Notes: generated from the letters alone by a model not told the origin. Positions 25,779 to 37,585 are shown, counted from the first letter of the stretch. The stretch: 64,000 nucleotides of DNA from Psychroserpens sp. Hel_I_66 (GCF_000799465.1 NZ_JUGU01000001.1:2810501-2874500); one strand, 5' to 3'. Made by a program: numbers and translations.

Positions 25779-26426
25779 ATGTTTCTCGAAAATACAGTAA
25801 ATCATAAAGAACAATTTGGATGGATTGAAGTCATTTGTGGCTCAATGTTTTCTGGCAAAACCGAAGAATTGATTCGTAGGCTCAAACGCGCTAAATTTGC
25901 AAGGCAAAAAGTAGAAATCTTTAAGCCTGCTGTTGATGTTCGCTATGATGAAGATATGGTGGTGTCACATGATGCAAATGAAATTAGATCAACACCAGTT
26001 CCAGCAGCTGCAAATATTCCAATATTGGCAGATGGTTGTGATGTTGTTGGTATTGATGAAGCTCAATTTTTTGATGATGAAATTGTTAGGGTTTGTAATG
26101 ACTTAGCCAATAAAGGTATTAGAGTAATAGTCGCTGGTTTAGATATGGATTTTAAAGGAAACCCATTTGGGCCAATGCCCAACCTAATGGCAACTGCAGA
26201 GTATGTTACAAAAGTACATGCCATTTGCACCAGAACTGGAAATCTAGCACAATATAGTTATAGAAAATCAACAAGTGATGCGCTCGTTTTGCTTGGTGAG
26301 GTCAATGAGTACGAGCCATTAAGTAGAGCTGCATACTATAAAGCGATGGTGCGCGACAAAGTGCGAAATATGAAAGTAAACGATGCAGAAGAGGTTTCTA
26401 ACAAAGACAGTAAGTCAAATGCCTAG
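25779..26426 (+). CDS. tdk: Thymidine kinase
   Basis: 215 residues, a TK1-type kinase of the salvage pathway (thymidine to dTMP). The P-loop is [12 protein letters not shown] (about 24-35), DEAQFF holds the Walker B Asp and catalytic Glu, and the lasso region is [18 protein letters not shown]. The usual zinc cysteines (CxxC in the lasso) are reduced to a single Cys here. The end overlaps alr by eight bases. Confidence 0.94.
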   Translation: MFLENTVNHKEQFGWIEVICGSMFSGKTEELIRRLKRAKFARQKVEIFKPAVDVRYDEDMVVSHDANEIRSTPVPAAANIPILADGCDVVGIDEAQFFDDEIVRVCNDLANKGIRVIVAGLDMDFKGNPFGPMPNLMATAEYVTKVHAICTRTGNLAQYSYRKSTSDALVLLGEVNEYEPLSRAAYYKAMVRDKVRNMKVNDAEEVSNKDSKSNA

Positions 26427-27525
26427 AGCAAAGGAGACCATTCTAGAAATTGATTTAAAAGCACTCAAGCATAACTTCGAGTACATCAAATCAAAATTAA
26501 AAAGTGATACAAAAATTTTAGCAGTTGTTAAAGCATTCGCTTATGGTAGTGATGCCAATACCATTGCTGTTTTTTTACAAGATTTAGAAGTTGACTATTT
26601 TGCTGTAGCTTACGTTAGTGAAGGTGTAGCGCTTAGAAATGCTGGTGTTATTGTACCTATTTTAGTATTGCATCCACAAGCTGTCAATTTTAAAATGCTA
26701 ATTGAGAACTGTTTAGAACCTAGCTTATATAGTGCTAAAATTTTAAATGAGTTTATTGCGATAGCTTCCGAAGAAAAACAAAAAAACTATCCCGTCCATA
26801 TTAAATTTAATACGGGACTGAATCGTCTAGGGTTTCGAGAAAGTGACATAGATGCTATTGTCTCAATAACTTCAAGATCGTCTAGTATACGAGTGAAGTC
26901 TATTTTTTCACATTTGGCTGAAAGTGAAAACTTAGACGATACTGCATTTACAAAAAATCAAATAGATAGTTTTAAGAACATTTCAAAAAGGTTCACTAAA
27001 GCTATTGGTTATCAACCTATGCTGCACCTGGCAAATACGTCTGGAATTTTAAATTATACCGATGCGCATTTAGACATGGTACGAACAGGAATAGGCTTGT
27101 ATGGTTTTGGAAATTCTGAAAAAGAGAACAAAAATCTTCTTCCAATGGCAACGTTAAAATCTGTAGTTTCCCAAATTCATACTATTGAAAAAGGAGAAAG
27201 TGTAGGTTATAATAGAGCATATAAAAGCGATAACCTAAAAAAAACCGCGACAATCCCAATTGGACATGCCGATGGGATTGGAAGACAATACGGTAATCAA
27301 AAGGGATTTGTTACCATAAATAACAAACCTGCTCCAATTATTGGCAACGTGTGCATGGACATGATTATGGTAAACGTCACAGATATTGATTGCAAAGAAG
27401 GCGATGAGGTTGTTATCTTCGGAAAAGAAACAGATGCATCTGCTTTTGCAAAATCTGCGAACACCATTTCTTATGAAATCATTACTGCTATTTCCCAACG
27501 TGTTAAACGCGTAATATTAGAATAA
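26419..27525 (+). CDS. alr: Alanine racemase
   Basis: 368 residues from the ATG at 26419. The enzyme makes D-alanine for peptidoglycan. The PLP lysine is Lys38 in AVVKAFAYG. The opposing catalytic Tyr lies in SVGYNRAY in the C-terminal beta domain, and GNVCMDM is also diagnostic. An in-frame ATG at 26383 would add 12 residues; the start at 26419 is preferred because IDLKALKHN follows at the usual distance and it overlaps the tdk stop. Confidence 0.95.
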   Translation: MPRAKETILEIDLKALKHNFEYIKSKLKSDTKILAVVKAFAYGSDANTIAVFLQDLEVDYFAVAYVSEGVALRNAGVIVPILVLHPQAVNFKMLIENCLEPSLYSAKILNEFIAIASEEKQKNYPVHIKFNTGLNRLGFRESDIDAIVSITSRSSSIRVKSIFSHLAESENLDDTAFTKNQIDSFKNISKRFTKAIGYQPMLHLANTSGILNYTDAHLDMVRTGIGLYGFGNSEKENKNLLPMATLKSVVSQIHTIEKGESVGYNRAYKSDNLKKTATIPIGHADGIGRQYGNQKGFVTINNKPAPIIGNVCMDMIMVNVTDIDCKEGDEVVIFGKETDASAFAKSANTISYEIITAISQRVKRVILE

Positions 27526-27607
27526 AGTCATTACGGTTCTGTTAACATTTTAGAATTTTTATTACATTCGTCATTCTAATTAATTATCTAACTATAAATT
27601 AAGAATT

Positions 27608-28012
27608 ATGTTTAAAGAGTTTAAGAATTTTATCATGACAAAAAATGTCATTGATTTAGCAGTAGCTGTTATTCTTGCAAGCGCAGTTGGAATGGTAGTA
27701 AATGGTTTTGTAAGCGACATTATGATGCCAATCGTTGGTATGTTCACGGGAGGAATCGATTTTTCTGATATGAAATACGTATTATCTCCAGCAATTGTTG
27801 GCGCAGATGGTTCTATTACTAAGCCAGAAAATGCAATCATGTATGGTAAATGGGTTACCGCGATAATCAACCTTATAATTGTTGGGTTTGTATTGTTTAT
27901 GATTGTAAAGGCTTACAATAAAACTAAAGAACCAGCTCCAGAGCCTGCTCCTAAAGGACCAAGTGAGCTTGATATATTAAAGGAAATAAGAGACGAATTG
28001 AAAAAGCAATAA
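27608..28012 (+). CDS. mscL: Large-conductance mechanosensitive channel
   Basis: 134 residues, two transmembrane helices. The first is AVAVILASAVGMVVNGFVSD with the pore glycines, the second is IINLIIVGFVLFMIVKAYN. A periplasmic loop lies between (about 45-80), and the cytoplasmic C-terminal bundle has a Pro/Ala linker and ILKEIRDELKK. It opens on hypo-osmotic shock to release solutes. It ends in a terminator at 28051. Confidence 0.96.
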   Translation: MFKEFKNFIMTKNVIDLAVAVILASAVGMVVNGFVSDIMMPIVGMFTGGIDFSDMKYVLSPAIVGADGSITKPENAIMYGKWVTAIINLIIVGFVLFMIVKAYNKTKEPAPEPAPKGPSELDILKEIRDELKKQ

Positions 28013-28050
28013 TTATAGCTTACCGCTACATTACATATTTTAATAACTTA

Positions 28051-28080
28051 AACCGCTTCTAATGGAGGCGGTTTTTTTTA
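28051..28080 (+). terminator. Terminator after mscL
   Basis: AACCGC (28051-28056), extended by wobble pairs, matches GCGGTT (28068-28073) and is followed by a run of seven T. Confidence 0.8.
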
Positions 28081-28213
28081 TTGAATTCTTAAAAAATTGA
28101 ATTTCAAAATCATAAACTTCATTTTAAAATGTGTTTTTTTAACAAAAAAAATGGATTACTAAAACGGTTTAATCTAATAAAAACAATAATTTTATCCCTC
28201 AAATTTTTTACTT

Positions 28214-29203
28214 ATGAAAGTAGCTGTAGTTGGTGCCACAGGTCTTGTTGGCGAAGTAATGCTTAAAGTTCTTGCAGAACGTGATTTTCCTGTTTCCGAA
28301 TTAATTCCTGTCGCTTCAGAGCGATCTATTGGTAAGTTGATTTCCTTTAAGGGAACTGATTATAAGGTTGTGGGAATGCAACAAGCTATTGACATGAAAC
28401 CTGATGTGGCTTTGTTTTCTGCAGGCGGAAACACGTCTATGGAATGGGCTCCAAAATTTGCTGAAGCTGGCATTACAGTGATTGATAACTCATCGGCATG
28501 GAGAATGGACCACTCTAAAAAATTGGTGGTTCCTGAAATTAATGCGAACGCATTAACTTCCGAAGATAAAATTATTGCAAATCCAAATTGCTCAACAATA
28601 CAAATGGTTGTTGCGCTTGCTCCTCTTCATAAAAAATATAAAATAAAACGTATTGTTGTTTCAACCTACCAATCTATAACTGGTACTGGTGTTAAGGCTG
28701 TTAAACAGCTTGAAAACGAAATGGCTGGCATAAAAGGCGAGATGGCCTACCCATATCCTATTCATCAAAATGCGATTCCGCACTGTGATGTTTTTGAAGA
28801 TAACGGGTACACAAAAGAGGAAATGAAATTGGTGAGGGAAACCCAGAAAATATTGGATGATCGTACGATTGCTGTGACAGCTACAGCTGTTAGAATCCCT
28901 ACTGCTGGAGGGCATAGCGAAGCAGTAAACGTAGAGTTTCAAAATGATTTTGACCTTACTGAAGTAAGACATATTTTAAGCCAGTCTCCTGGGATTGTTG
29001 TGCAAGATAATATTGATGTGAATACCTACCCAATGCCAATATATGCAAATGGGAAGGATGATGTTTTCGTTGGAAGGATTCGTCGTGATGGCTCTCAGCC
29101 AAACACACTTAATTTATGGATAGTTAGTGATAATTTGAGAAAAGGAGCTGCTACGAACACCATTCAAATTGCTGAATATTTAGTTGCCAATAAATTAATT
29201 TAA
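28214..29203 (+). CDS. asd: Aspartate-semialdehyde dehydrogenase
   Basis: 329 residues. It reduces aspartyl phosphate to aspartate semialdehyde for lysine/diaminopimelate, threonine and methionine synthesis. NADP-binding GATGLVGEVM starts at residue 8. The catalytic Cys126 is in NPNCSTIQM, and the catalytic His is in TAGGHSEAVNVEF. The 201-base gap upstream contains the mscL terminator and then AT-rich DNA without a clear -7 match. Confidence 0.95.
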   Translation: MKVAVVGATGLVGEVMLKVLAERDFPVSELIPVASERSIGKLISFKGTDYKVVGMQQAIDMKPDVALFSAGGNTSMEWAPKFAEAGITVIDNSSAWRMDHSKKLVVPEINANALTSEDKIIANPNCSTIQMVVALAPLHKKYKIKRIVVSTYQSITGTGVKAVKQLENEMAGIKGEMAYPYPIHQNAIPHCDVFEDNGYTKEEMKLVRETQKILDDRTIAVTATAVRIPTAGGHSEAVNVEFQNDFDLTEVRHILSQSPGIVVQDNIDVNTYPMPIYANGKDDVFVGRIRRDGSQPNTLNLWIVSDNLRKGAATNTIQIAEYLVANKLI

Positions 29204-29416
29204 AATCCTGTTATTTTTAATACGTTTTTAAAGAAATTGCATTAGGGTTTTAGAGACAATATGTGTTTATTAATTACAGATGATTATCTATACTCTAGAA
29301 ATCCTTTTTCTTTATGGTCAAATCTTTCTTGTTGACTGATAAAAAGTGTATTACAACTAATTAATTGTTTACCTAGAAGGTTTGTAATTATATTTACCAT
29401 CCAAATTTTGCTATAA

Positions 29417-30784
29417 ATGTTAAAAAATTATCTTAAATTCTTTAGCATATTTTCGTTATTCATTGGGTTTATATCCTGTAGTGATGACGATAACTATGTA
29501 CCTGTAACCATCGAGGCTAATATAGATGTTGTGGAGGTATCACAAAATAGCTCAATCACTATTGATGTACTTTCAAATGATATTGATGTTCCAAATAATG
29601 GTTCTTTAATTCCTTCAAATGCTCAAAATGGTACTACTGAAGTTTTAGATATTAATAACACACCCGATAATCCTTTTGACGACGTTGTAAAATATACGCC
29701 AAACACAGATTTTTCGGGAAATGATTCTTTTATATATACTATATGTGATAGTAACGAGAATTGTGGTTCAGCAACTGTGAATATAACGGTTACACCTGTT
29801 TCTATAGTAAGTTTTGATTTAGATGAAATTCCTTATAATACACTTTCAGAATACAATTTTTTCTCTGGTGAAATGAAAGATTTAAATCCTACACATGGTG
29901 TTATACCTTATGATTTGAATTCTACGTTATTTACAGACTATGCCCATAAAAAAAGATTTGTTTGGATGCCAGATGGGAGTAAAGCGAGTTACAACAGTGA
30001 TTTTACACCCTTAGATTTCCCTTTAGGCTCTGTACTTATTAAAAACTTTTATTACGATAATGTACAGCCATCCAATACCACTCGTATTATAGAAACACGA
30101 TTAATGTATATGACTGCGGAAGGTTGGGATTTTGCAAAATATGTTTGGGATGATGAACAAAGCGAAGCTACGTTTACAAACTCTGGTAGTGTTACCAATA
30201 TACAATGGATTGAAGATGGAATTACAAATAATGTGAACTACCGCATTCCCTCAAGAAATGAATGTTTTGCATGCCATAATAAATTTGGAACTCCTGTACC
30301 AATAGGACCAAAACCGCAGAATCTTAATAGAGATTTAAACTATGCAGAAGGCACAACAAATCAGCTTCAAAAATGGATAGATTTTGGTTATTTAGAAAAT
30401 AATTTGCCAACATCAATAGTATCTACAGTAGACTGGGAAGATGAAACTCTTGACTTAAACCTAAGGTTGCGCTCTTATTTGGATATTAATTGTGCGCATT
30501 GCCATTCCGAAGAAAGTTATTGTGAATATAGACCTATGCGCTTTGCTTTTAATGATAATGAAGATGACACCAATAAAGGAGTTTGTGTTCCTCCAGATAC
30601 TCAAATTGAAGGCACTACGCATATCGTTGTGCCAAATAATATAGAGGCTTCAGTATTAAGATTTAGAGTCTCTTCAATTGAAGAACAAAATAGAATGCCT
30701 TTGTTGGGTAGAACCCTTAAACACGAAGAGGGTGTTAGACTTATTGAAGAATGGATAAATTCTCTTACTGGAGATTGTCAATAA
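29417..30784 (+). CDS. Diheme c-type cytochrome lipoprotein (SO2930-like)
   Basis: 455 residues. A lipoprotein signal ends at Cys21 (FIGFISCSDDD), and the acidic DDD after the Cys is compatible with surface export in Bacteroidota. Residues about 35-130 form a cadherin-like/Ig domain (VLSNDIDVPNN, YTPNTDFSGNDSFIYTI). The rest resembles the SO2930-type diheme family, with haem sites Cys283-Phe-Ala-Cys286-His287 and Cys359-Ala-His-Cys362-His363. RFVWMPDGSKASY is also typical. It is followed 12 bases later by an FG-GAP surface protein, suggesting a shared extracellular redox or binding role (inference). Confidence 0.82.
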   Translation: MLKNYLKFFSIFSLFIGFISCSDDDNYVPVTIEANIDVVEVSQNSSITIDVLSNDIDVPNNGSLIPSNAQNGTTEVLDINNTPDNPFDDVVKYTPNTDFSGNDSFIYTICDSNENCGSATVNITVTPVSIVSFDLDEIPYNTLSEYNFFSGEMKDLNPTHGVIPYDLNSTLFTDYAHKKRFVWMPDGSKASYNSDFTPLDFPLGSVLIKNFYYDNVQPSNTTRIIETRLMYMTAEGWDFAKYVWDDEQSEATFTNSGSVTNIQWIEDGITNNVNYRIPSRNECFACHNKFGTPVPIGPKPQNLNRDLNYAEGTTNQLQKWIDFGYLENNLPTSIVSTVDWEDETLDLNLRLRSYLDINCAHCHSEESYCEYRPMRFAFNDNEDDTNKGVCVPPDTQIEGTTHIVVPNNIEASVLRFRVSSIEEQNRMPLLGRTLKHEEGVRLIEEWINSLTGDCQ

Positions 30785-30796
30785 AAAATAATTACT

Positions 30797-32824
30797 ATGA
30801 TTATGAAATTAAGATTACTTGTATGTTCAGTTTTATTTCTAGCATTTTGCTCAACATCGTTTGGGCAACCTGCTAATGATAACATAAGTGGTGCAATACC
30901 AATCACTCCTTCTCCAGAAGGTACAGGCTGTGAAACACCAACCTTTAACTTACCTTTTTCTACGGATGGAACTACCGATAGTGGTGTTCAAGGATCTTGT
31001 ACACTCTCTGGTAACGACCAATTCTTTACATGGACAGCTACAACAACTGGACTGTTTTTTTCTTCGGAAATTCCAGGCGATCCAGGTATCGTGGTTTGGG
31101 ATTCTACGGGAACAATAGAATTTGCTTGTACAAATACGTTTGCTTCAGAAAGCATAGGCGGTTGGGAAATAAACGACGAACTTATTATTCAAATTTTTGA
31201 TTTTTCAACAAATTCTGATGTAGCTTTCTGCTTAGAGGCTGTTGATTTTATTCCTCTTCCTCCTGCTCCTGTTACTTTTGACACACAATCGTCTGGAACT
31301 TCTGGAAATTATAGATTAGCTGTTGTTGATATGAATGGAGATTTCCTTGATGATTTAGTGACAATATCTCCAACAAATGTTAATATTAGAGAACAGAATG
31401 TTAGCGGTGGTTTTACAACTAAAAATATCACAACAACTACAGCTGATTATTTACCAACTTGGAGTTTAGCTGCAGCAGATTATGATGGCAATGGCTATAC
31501 AGATTTATTATATGGTGGTGGTAACGGTGTTACCTTCATGAAAGCGAATAGTAGTGGTACAGGTTTTACAGAAATTTCAGGTTCTGAATATGTGTTTTCA
31601 CAACGTTCGAACTTTGTGGATATTGACAATGATGGTAATCTAGATGCATTTGTTTGTCATGATCAAGCACCAAATGTTTATTACTTAAATGATGGTAGTG
31701 GGAATCTAACTTTTTATCAATCTAATGACCCTACTGCTCCTTACGAACTAGGTAATTATTCTTCTGGTGGAGATTATGGATCCATATGGATTGATTATGA
31801 CAATGACAGAGATTTAGATTTGTTCATTGCCAAATGTGGAGGAGAATTAGCTCGTCGTACAAATGTTATGTATACAAACGATGGAAATGGAAACTATATT
31901 GAAAATGCCGCTGCCATTGGTTTAGCAGACCCTATGCAAACGTGGTCTGCAGCTTGGGGTGATTTTGATAGTGATGGTGATATGGATGTTTTTATTGGCG
32001 CAAGTACTGGATCTCACAAATTAATGAGAAACGATAATGGCGTTTTCGTAGATGTAACAACAGGATCTGGTATTAGTTTTTTAACAGATACCTCAACAGA
32101 AACAGTAACTTTTGATTTTGATAATGATGGTCATTTAGATTTAGTTTCTGGAGGTAACGTTTTATATAATAACGGTGACATGACATTCACTGTTTATAAA
32201 GATACATTTCCGGGTACTGGCTCTTATGGAGATTTAAATAATGATGGATATATTGATTCTTTTAATTCAGGAGCTATACATTTTAATAATGCTGAAAGCA
32301 ATAATAACTGGATAAAAATTCATACCATAGGTACTGTAAGTAATCTAAATGGCATTGGTGCTCGTGTTGAGGTTCATACGCCATCTGGTGTTAAAATAAG
32401 AGATGTAAAGAGTGGTGATGGTTTTAGATATATGAATTCGTTAAATACACATGTTGGCATAGGAACTGACGCAACAATTAGCAGTATTGTCATCTATTGG
32501 CCTTCTGGTATCATTGATACTATTAATAATCCCTCTATCAATGGAGCATTAGAGGTAATTGAAGGTGACACCTTAAGTTTGGAAAATTCTTTAACTAATG
32601 AGTTGATTGTATTTCCTAATCCTGTTAAAGAGGTTTTAAATATAAATGGCTTAGATTTAAATGACAATACGCTTTATACAGTTTTTGATATTTCAGGTAA
32701 ACGTGTTATGAACTCTAAACTTAAAAATACAACTATAGATGTTTCAAAATTATCACCTGGTAATTACATATTAAGAATAGTATCAAACAAATCTATAAAA
32801 AGTCAAAAATTCATAAAGAATTAA
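30797..32824 (+). CDS. FG-GAP/UnbV surface protein, T9SS type A signal (copy 1)
   Basis: 675 residues with a signal peptide (ending TSFGQ). Residues about 30-150 form a beta domain. From about 165 come VCBS/FG-GAP repeats with calcium-type loops ([54 protein letters not shown]). An ASPIC/UnbV domain follows (about 505-590: GIGARVEVHTPSG, YWPSGIIDTI). The last 75 residues are a type A T9SS signal ([21 protein letters not shown]). It is paralogous to the next gene over the FG-GAP, UnbV and sorting regions, but the N-terminal domain differs. The protein is surface-exposed; the ligand is unknown. Confidence 0.88.
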   Translation: MIMKLRLLVCSVLFLAFCSTSFGQPANDNISGAIPITPSPEGTGCETPTFNLPFSTDGTTDSGVQGSCTLSGNDQFFTWTATTTGLFFSSEIPGDPGIVVWDSTGTIEFACTNTFASESIGGWEINDELIIQIFDFSTNSDVAFCLEAVDFIPLPPAPVTFDTQSSGTSGNYRLAVVDMNGDFLDDLVTISPTNVNIREQNVSGGFTTKNITTTTADYLPTWSLAAADYDGNGYTDLLYGGGNGVTFMKANSSGTGFTEISGSEYVFSQRSNFVDIDNDGNLDAFVCHDQAPNVYYLNDGSGNLTFYQSNDPTAPYELGNYSSGGDYGSIWIDYDNDRDLDLFIAKCGGELARRTNVMYTNDGNGNYIENAAAIGLADPMQTWSAAWGDFDSDGDMDVFIGASTGSHKLMRNDNGVFVDVTTGSGISFLTDTSTETVTFDFDNDGHLDLVSGGNVLYNNGDMTFTVYKDTFPGTGSYGDLNNDGYIDSFNSGAIHFNNAESNNNWIKIHTIGTVSNLNGIGARVEVHTPSGVKIRDVKSGDGFRYMNSLNTHVGIGTDATISSIVIYWPSGIIDTINNPSINGALEVIEGDTLSLENSLTNELIVFPNPVKEVLNINGLDLNDNTLYTVFDISGKRVMNSKLKNTTIDVSKLSPGNYILRIVSNKSIKSQKFIKN

Positions 32825-32848
32825 AAAGTCAACAAAAATTTTAATATA

Positions 32849-32882
32849 AAGTCTCTAAATCAATAATTTAGAGACTTTTTTA
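32849..32882 (+). terminator. Terminator after FG-GAP copy 1
   Basis: A perfect 12-base stem, AAGTCTCTAAAT (32849-32860) with ATTTAGAGACTT (32866-32877), 5-base loop, then a T run. Confidence 0.85.
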
Positions 32883-32912
32883 TTAAATTTAGCACCATTA
32901 ATTATTCTAACT

Positions 32913-35324
32913 ATGAAAAAAATTACTTTCACACTTTTTTTGTTTAGTGCTTTTCTTGGTTTTTCGCAAATTTTAAATCAACCTGCGAACTGGCCAAATA
33001 CAAATTGGACAGTAACAGGAGATTATTTAACAAGTACAGATGTATTTGAAGCAGATCCAAGAATAGATTCTAACTTTGCGTACGATGACGATGATGCCCA
33101 AAACGGTCACGCAGATGATATCGCTGCAGAATCTCCAGTTATTGATTTAACTGCTGCCTTTAACGGGAATGAAACTTGGATATATGTTGGATCAAGTTAT
33201 GTTTTCCGTGATTTTGGTGAAATTCTAATAGTACACTATTGGGATGCCGATTCGAACTTATGGGTCAATTGGGGAACTGAATTAACAGGTACTGAAAATC
33301 CTCCAACTAACAATTTTTGCTCTGGCAGTTACGAAGAGTTTTTATCTTCTCCGCTTGATATATCATCTTTTAACGCTAATCAATTGAGTAATTTTAAGTA
33401 TCGCATTTCTTACGATGATAATGATGTTTGGGGATATGGTTTTTGTTTTCAATCACCTACAATAAGTTCTCAAACACCTCCCTCTTGCCCAAACATTACT
33501 AATTTAAGTGTATCAAACATTAATACAAATTCTGCTGATATCTACTGGCAAGCAGGTAGCACAGAAACAAATTGGGAAATCGCTGTTCAAAGTCTTGGAG
33601 CTGGTGTTCCATCTGGTTCTGGTGTTTCTACCTCAACAAACAATCCTTATCCACTATCATCATTAAACGCTTCGACATCTTATGAAATATATGTAAGAGG
33701 TTTTTGTGGTGGTTCAGATTATAGTAATTGGGTTGGACCAATAACGTTTACAACTTTAGTTGATTCGCGTGTAAATTTTTCAATTCAACCAATATCAATA
33801 GGAGGTTATGACCTAACAGTAGTTGACATGGATGGAGATCATCTAGATGATATCGTGTCTGCTTCTTCTTCTAGTGTAAACATTCATTATCAATTAAGCA
33901 CTGGAGGGTTTAATGAAGTTAATGTACCAACGCCTAATGCAAATTTTCTTCCAGGATGGAGTATGGCTGCTGCAGATTTTGATAGAAATGGTAAAACCGA
34001 TTTACTTTATGCTGCTGGAAGTGGTGTAACTTTTATGAAATCTAATAATTCTGGCACAGGATTTACGCAACAATCGACCTCAGAATATGTATTCTCACAA
34101 AGATCAAACTTTGCTGATATTAATAATGATGGTAATCTAGATGCCTTTGTTTGCCATGATGTTGCTCCTAATGTTTATTTTATAAACGATGGGTCAGGAA
34201 ATTTAACGTTTTACCAATCTAGCGTAACACCTGGAGCCCCTGTTAATTTAGGAGATTTTCCTTCTGGAGGTAATTATGGCTCAATATGGATTGACTATGA
34301 TAACGATAGAGATTTAGACATGTTTATTGCTAAATGCGGTGGTAGTGTTGATAGAAGAAAAAACAATATGTTAACCAATAATGGAGACGGTACCTTCTTT
34401 GAAAATGCAGCTACATTGGGATTAGATGATCCTATGCAAACGTGGTCATCGTCGTGGGCAGATTATGATAATGATGGTGATATGGATTTATTTGTTGGAG
34501 CAAGTTCAGGAGCACATAAACTACTTAGAAATAATGGTAACAGTACATTTACAGATGTCACAGCAGGAGCTGGCATAACAGCGCCTACAGGCCATGAAAA
34601 CATTAGCCACGATATTGATAATGACGGTTACATTGATATTATATGTAATGGAACTATTCTCTACGGAAAAGGAGATCTTACCTTCGAAGATGCCGATGGA
34701 AATCAATTAAATTATAAAAATGGGTCCATAGGAGATTTAAACAATGATGGTTTTTTAGATGCGTATTATAACGGGAACATCTATTGGAACTTAACTACAG
34801 ATAATAACTGGATTACAATAAATACCGTTGGCGTAGCAAGTAATATTGATGGTATTGGCGCAAGAGTAGAACTTCATACAGCCAATGGCACACAAATTAG
34901 AGACGTACGAAGTGGTGAAGGGTTTGAATATATGAGTACACTAAACACTCATTTTGGGATTGGTACTCTAACAGAAATCGATCAAATAATCATTTACTGG
35001 CCTTCTGGCGTTATTGATATCATTAATGATCCAGCCATAAATGCGCCACTTGAAGTTGTTGAGGGAGCCACGCTCACATTAGAGAATTCTATTGTAAATG
35101 ACTTGGTAATCTATCCAAACCCAACAAAAGATATATTAAATATTTCATCAATTAATGGTTTAGAAAACGCCATTTACACCATTTTCGATATTAACGGTAA
35201 ACGAATTCTAAATTCAAAACTAACCCAAAACACAATTGACGTATCTAGTTTAAATACAGGGAATTATATTTTAAGAATAGTTTCTGGAACGACAATTAAA
35301 AGTCAAAAGTTTATCAAGCAATAA
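32913..35324 (+). CDS. FG-GAP/UnbV surface protein with FnIII domain, T9SS type A signal (copy 2)
   Basis: 803 residues. Signal peptide ending FLGFSQ. The N-terminal domain (about 25-190) is a jelly-roll-like sandwich rich in Trp and Asp. A fibronectin type III domain follows (about 193-285: [41 protein letters not shown]). Then come FG-GAP repeats with DxDxDG loops, an ASPIC/UnbV domain ([23 protein letters not shown]) and a type A T9SS tail ([22 protein letters not shown]). It duplicates copy 1 over the last 500 residues. A terminator separates the two, so it probably has its own promoter. Confidence 0.88.
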   Translation: MKKITFTLFLFSAFLGFSQILNQPANWPNTNWTVTGDYLTSTDVFEADPRIDSNFAYDDDDAQNGHADDIAAESPVIDLTAAFNGNETWIYVGSSYVFRDFGEILIVHYWDADSNLWVNWGTELTGTENPPTNNFCSGSYEEFLSSPLDISSFNANQLSNFKYRISYDDNDVWGYGFCFQSPTISSQTPPSCPNITNLSVSNINTNSADIYWQAGSTETNWEIAVQSLGAGVPSGSGVSTSTNNPYPLSSLNASTSYEIYVRGFCGGSDYSNWVGPITFTTLVDSRVNFSIQPISIGGYDLTVVDMDGDHLDDIVSASSSSVNIHYQLSTGGFNEVNVPTPNANFLPGWSMAAADFDRNGKTDLLYAAGSGVTFMKSNNSGTGFTQQSTSEYVFSQRSNFADINNDGNLDAFVCHDVAPNVYFINDGSGNLTFYQSSVTPGAPVNLGDFPSGGNYGSIWIDYDNDRDLDMFIAKCGGSVDRRKNNMLTNNGDGTFFENAATLGLDDPMQTWSSSWADYDNDGDMDLFVGASSGAHKLLRNNGNSTFTDVTAGAGITAPTGHENISHDIDNDGYIDIICNGTILYGKGDLTFEDADGNQLNYKNGSIGDLNNDGFLDAYYNGNIYWNLTTDNNWITINTVGVASNIDGIGARVELHTANGTQIRDVRSGEGFEYMSTLNTHFGIGTLTEIDQIIIYWPSGVIDIINDPAINAPLEVVEGATLTLENSIVNDLVIYPNPTKDILNISSINGLENAIYTIFDINGKRILNSKLTQNTIDVSSLNTGNYILRIVSGTTIKSQKFIKQ

Positions 35325-35345
35325 TAATTCTTAACTTAATATTAA

Positions 35346-35379
35346 AAAAGCCTCTACATTCATTTGTAGAGGCTTTTTT
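35346..35379 (+). terminator. Terminator after FG-GAP copy 2
   Basis: A 13-base perfect stem, 35346-35358 with 35365-35377 (core GCCTCTACA / TGTAGAGGC), 6-base loop, flanking T run. Confidence 0.85.
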
Positions 35380-35416
35380 CATTATTTTTATAATTCTAAT
35401 CAAAGACCTAATCAAA

Positions 35417-37585
35417 ATGAAAAAAATTTCATTACTAATAGTGGCTATTATCGCGTTTACTTCATGTAAACAAGAAGCTAAAGAACAAAAAAAAGACATT
35501 GTGGTTAATTATCCCGAAACTAAAAAAGTTGACACCATTACAAATTACTTCGGAACAGAAGTAAAAGATCCATATCGCTGGCTAGAAGACGATAGAAGTG
35601 AAGAAACAATGTCTTGGGTAAAAGCTCAAAATGAATCTACTTACGGATATTTAGATAACATCCCATATCGCGAAGAACTTAAAGACCGTTTGTCTAAATT
35701 ATGGAACTACGAAAAAGTAGGCTCACCATTCATTGAAGGTGACTATACCTATTTTTATAAAAATGACGGACTCCAAAATCAATATGTCATTTACCGTTAT
35801 AAAACTGGTGAAGATCCTGAAACTGCCGAAGTTTTCTTAGATCCTAACACATTTAGTGACGAAGGCACAATCTCCCTTGGAGGCGCAAGTTTTTCAAAAG
35901 ATGGCAAAACCCTCGCGTATGCAATTTCCGAAGGAGGAAGTGATTGGAGAAAAATTCTAATTATGAATACCGAAACAAAAGACATTGTAGAAGATACATT
36001 AATCGATATCAAGTTTAGCGGTATGTCATGGTACAAAAACAAAGGATTCTACTATTCTAGTTACGACAAACCAAAAGGAAGCGAACTTTCTGCAAAAACA
36101 GATCAACATAAAGTGTACTACCATAAATTAGGAACGCCTCAAAAAGAAGATCAATTGATTTTTGGAGGAACGCCTCAAGAAAAACATAGATACATTGGTG
36201 GCTCAGTTTCCGAAGATGACAAATATCTGTTTATTTCAGCCAGTACATCAACCTCTGGAAATAAGCTTTTTATGAAAGACCTGTCTCAGCCAAACAGCAA
36301 ACTTATTACCATTTTAGATAATACAGATAGTGATACTTATGTAATAGAAAATGAAGGCAGCAAACTGTTTCTGGTTACAAACCTCAACGCTCCAAATAAA
36401 AAGATTGTTACTGTAGATGCAGCAAATCCAAGTCCTGAGAATTGGACAGATTTTATTCCAGAAACGAAAAATGTTTTAAGCCCATCAACAGGTGGTGGTT
36501 ATTTCTTCACAGAATATATGGTTGATGCAGTCTCAAAAGTCATGCAATATGATTACGACGGTAAATTAGTGAGAGAAGTGGAATTGCCAGGAGTTGGAAG
36601 TGCTGGTGGCTTTGGCGCTAAAAAAGAAGATGATGTACTATATTACTCGTTTACAAATTATGTAACGCCAGGAAGTATTTATAAATATGATATTAAAAAT
36701 GGTACTTCGGAAGTTTTCGTAAAACCAGAGATTGATTTTAATCCAGAAGACTACGAAAGCAAGCAAGTATTTTACAATTCTAAAGATGGTACAAAAATAC
36801 CTATGATCATCACCCACAGAAAAGGATTGAAACTCAACGGGAAAAACCCAACCATTCTTTATGGTTATGGAGGGTTCAACATTAGCTTAACACCTTCATT
36901 TAGCATCGCAAATGCTGTTTGGATGGAGCAAGGTGGTATTTATGCAGTACCTAACCTTCGTGGTGGTGGAGAGTACGGAAAAGCTTGGCATGATGCAGGA
37001 ACACAATTAAAAAAGCAAAATGTATTTGACGATTTCATCGCAGCTGCAGAATATCTAATTGCTGAAAACTATACATCTTCAGATTATCTTGCCATTAGAG
37101 GTGGCTCAAATGGAGGTTTATTAGTAGGCGCAACAATGACTCAACGTCCAGATTTAATGAAGGTGGCTTTACCAGCAGTTGGAGTTTTAGATATGTTACG
37201 TTACCACACTTTTACAGCAGGAGCTGGTTGGGCTTATGACTATGGCACCGCAGATGATAATAAAGAAATGTTTGATTATCTTAAAGGATACTCACCAGTT
37301 CACAATGTCAAAGAAGGGGTATCATATCCTGCAACCATGGTAACAACAGGAGATCACGATGATCGTGTAGTGCCAGCCCACAGTTTTAAATTTGCTGCGG
37401 AATTACAAGACAAGCAAACCGGTAATAATCCAACCCTAATCCGTATCGAGACAGATGCTGGCCATGGCGCAGGAACTCCAGTCACTAAAACTATCGAGCA
37501 ATATGCAGATATTTTTGGATTTACCCTTTACAATATGGGATTTGACGTATTGCCTAGTAAAACGAAAGAGAAAGTAAAAGGATAA
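35417..37585 (+). CDS. Prolyl oligopeptidase (S9A) lipoprotein
   Basis: 722 residues. The signal has a lipobox ([11 protein letters not shown]), so the enzyme is membrane-anchored outside the cytoplasm. After a short N-terminal stretch comes a seven-bladed beta-propeller (about 80-430), then the alpha/beta-hydrolase domain. The catalytic triad is visible as Ser564 ([10 protein letters not shown]), Asp in [10 protein letters not shown] (about 647-650) and His in DAGHGAG (about 685). It cleaves short peptides after proline. It is a single gene between two terminators. Confidence 0.94.
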   Translation: MKKISLLIVAIIAFTSCKQEAKEQKKDIVVNYPETKKVDTITNYFGTEVKDPYRWLEDDRSEETMSWVKAQNESTYGYLDNIPYREELKDRLSKLWNYEKVGSPFIEGDYTYFYKNDGLQNQYVIYRYKTGEDPETAEVFLDPNTFSDEGTISLGGASFSKDGKTLAYAISEGGSDWRKILIMNTETKDIVEDTLIDIKFSGMSWYKNKGFYYSSYDKPKGSELSAKTDQHKVYYHKLGTPQKEDQLIFGGTPQEKHRYIGGSVSEDDKYLFISASTSTSGNKLFMKDLSQPNSKLITILDNTDSDTYVIENEGSKLFLVTNLNAPNKKIVTVDAANPSPENWTDFIPETKNVLSPSTGGGYFFTEYMVDAVSKVMQYDYDGKLVREVELPGVGSAGGFGAKKEDDVLYYSFTNYVTPGSIYKYDIKNGTSEVFVKPEIDFNPEDYESKQVFYNSKDGTKIPMIITHRKGLKLNGKNPTILYGYGGFNISLTPSFSIANAVWMEQGGIYAVPNLRGGGEYGKAWHDAGTQLKKQNVFDDFIAAAEYLIAENYTSSDYLAIRGGSNGGLLVGATMTQRPDLMKVALPAVGVLDMLRYHTFTAGAGWAYDYGTADDNKEMFDYLKGYSPVHNVKEGVSYPATMVTTGDHDDRVVPAHSFKFAAELQDKQTGNNPTLIRIETDAGHGAGTPVTKTIEQYADIFGFTLYNMGFDVLPSKTKEKVKG

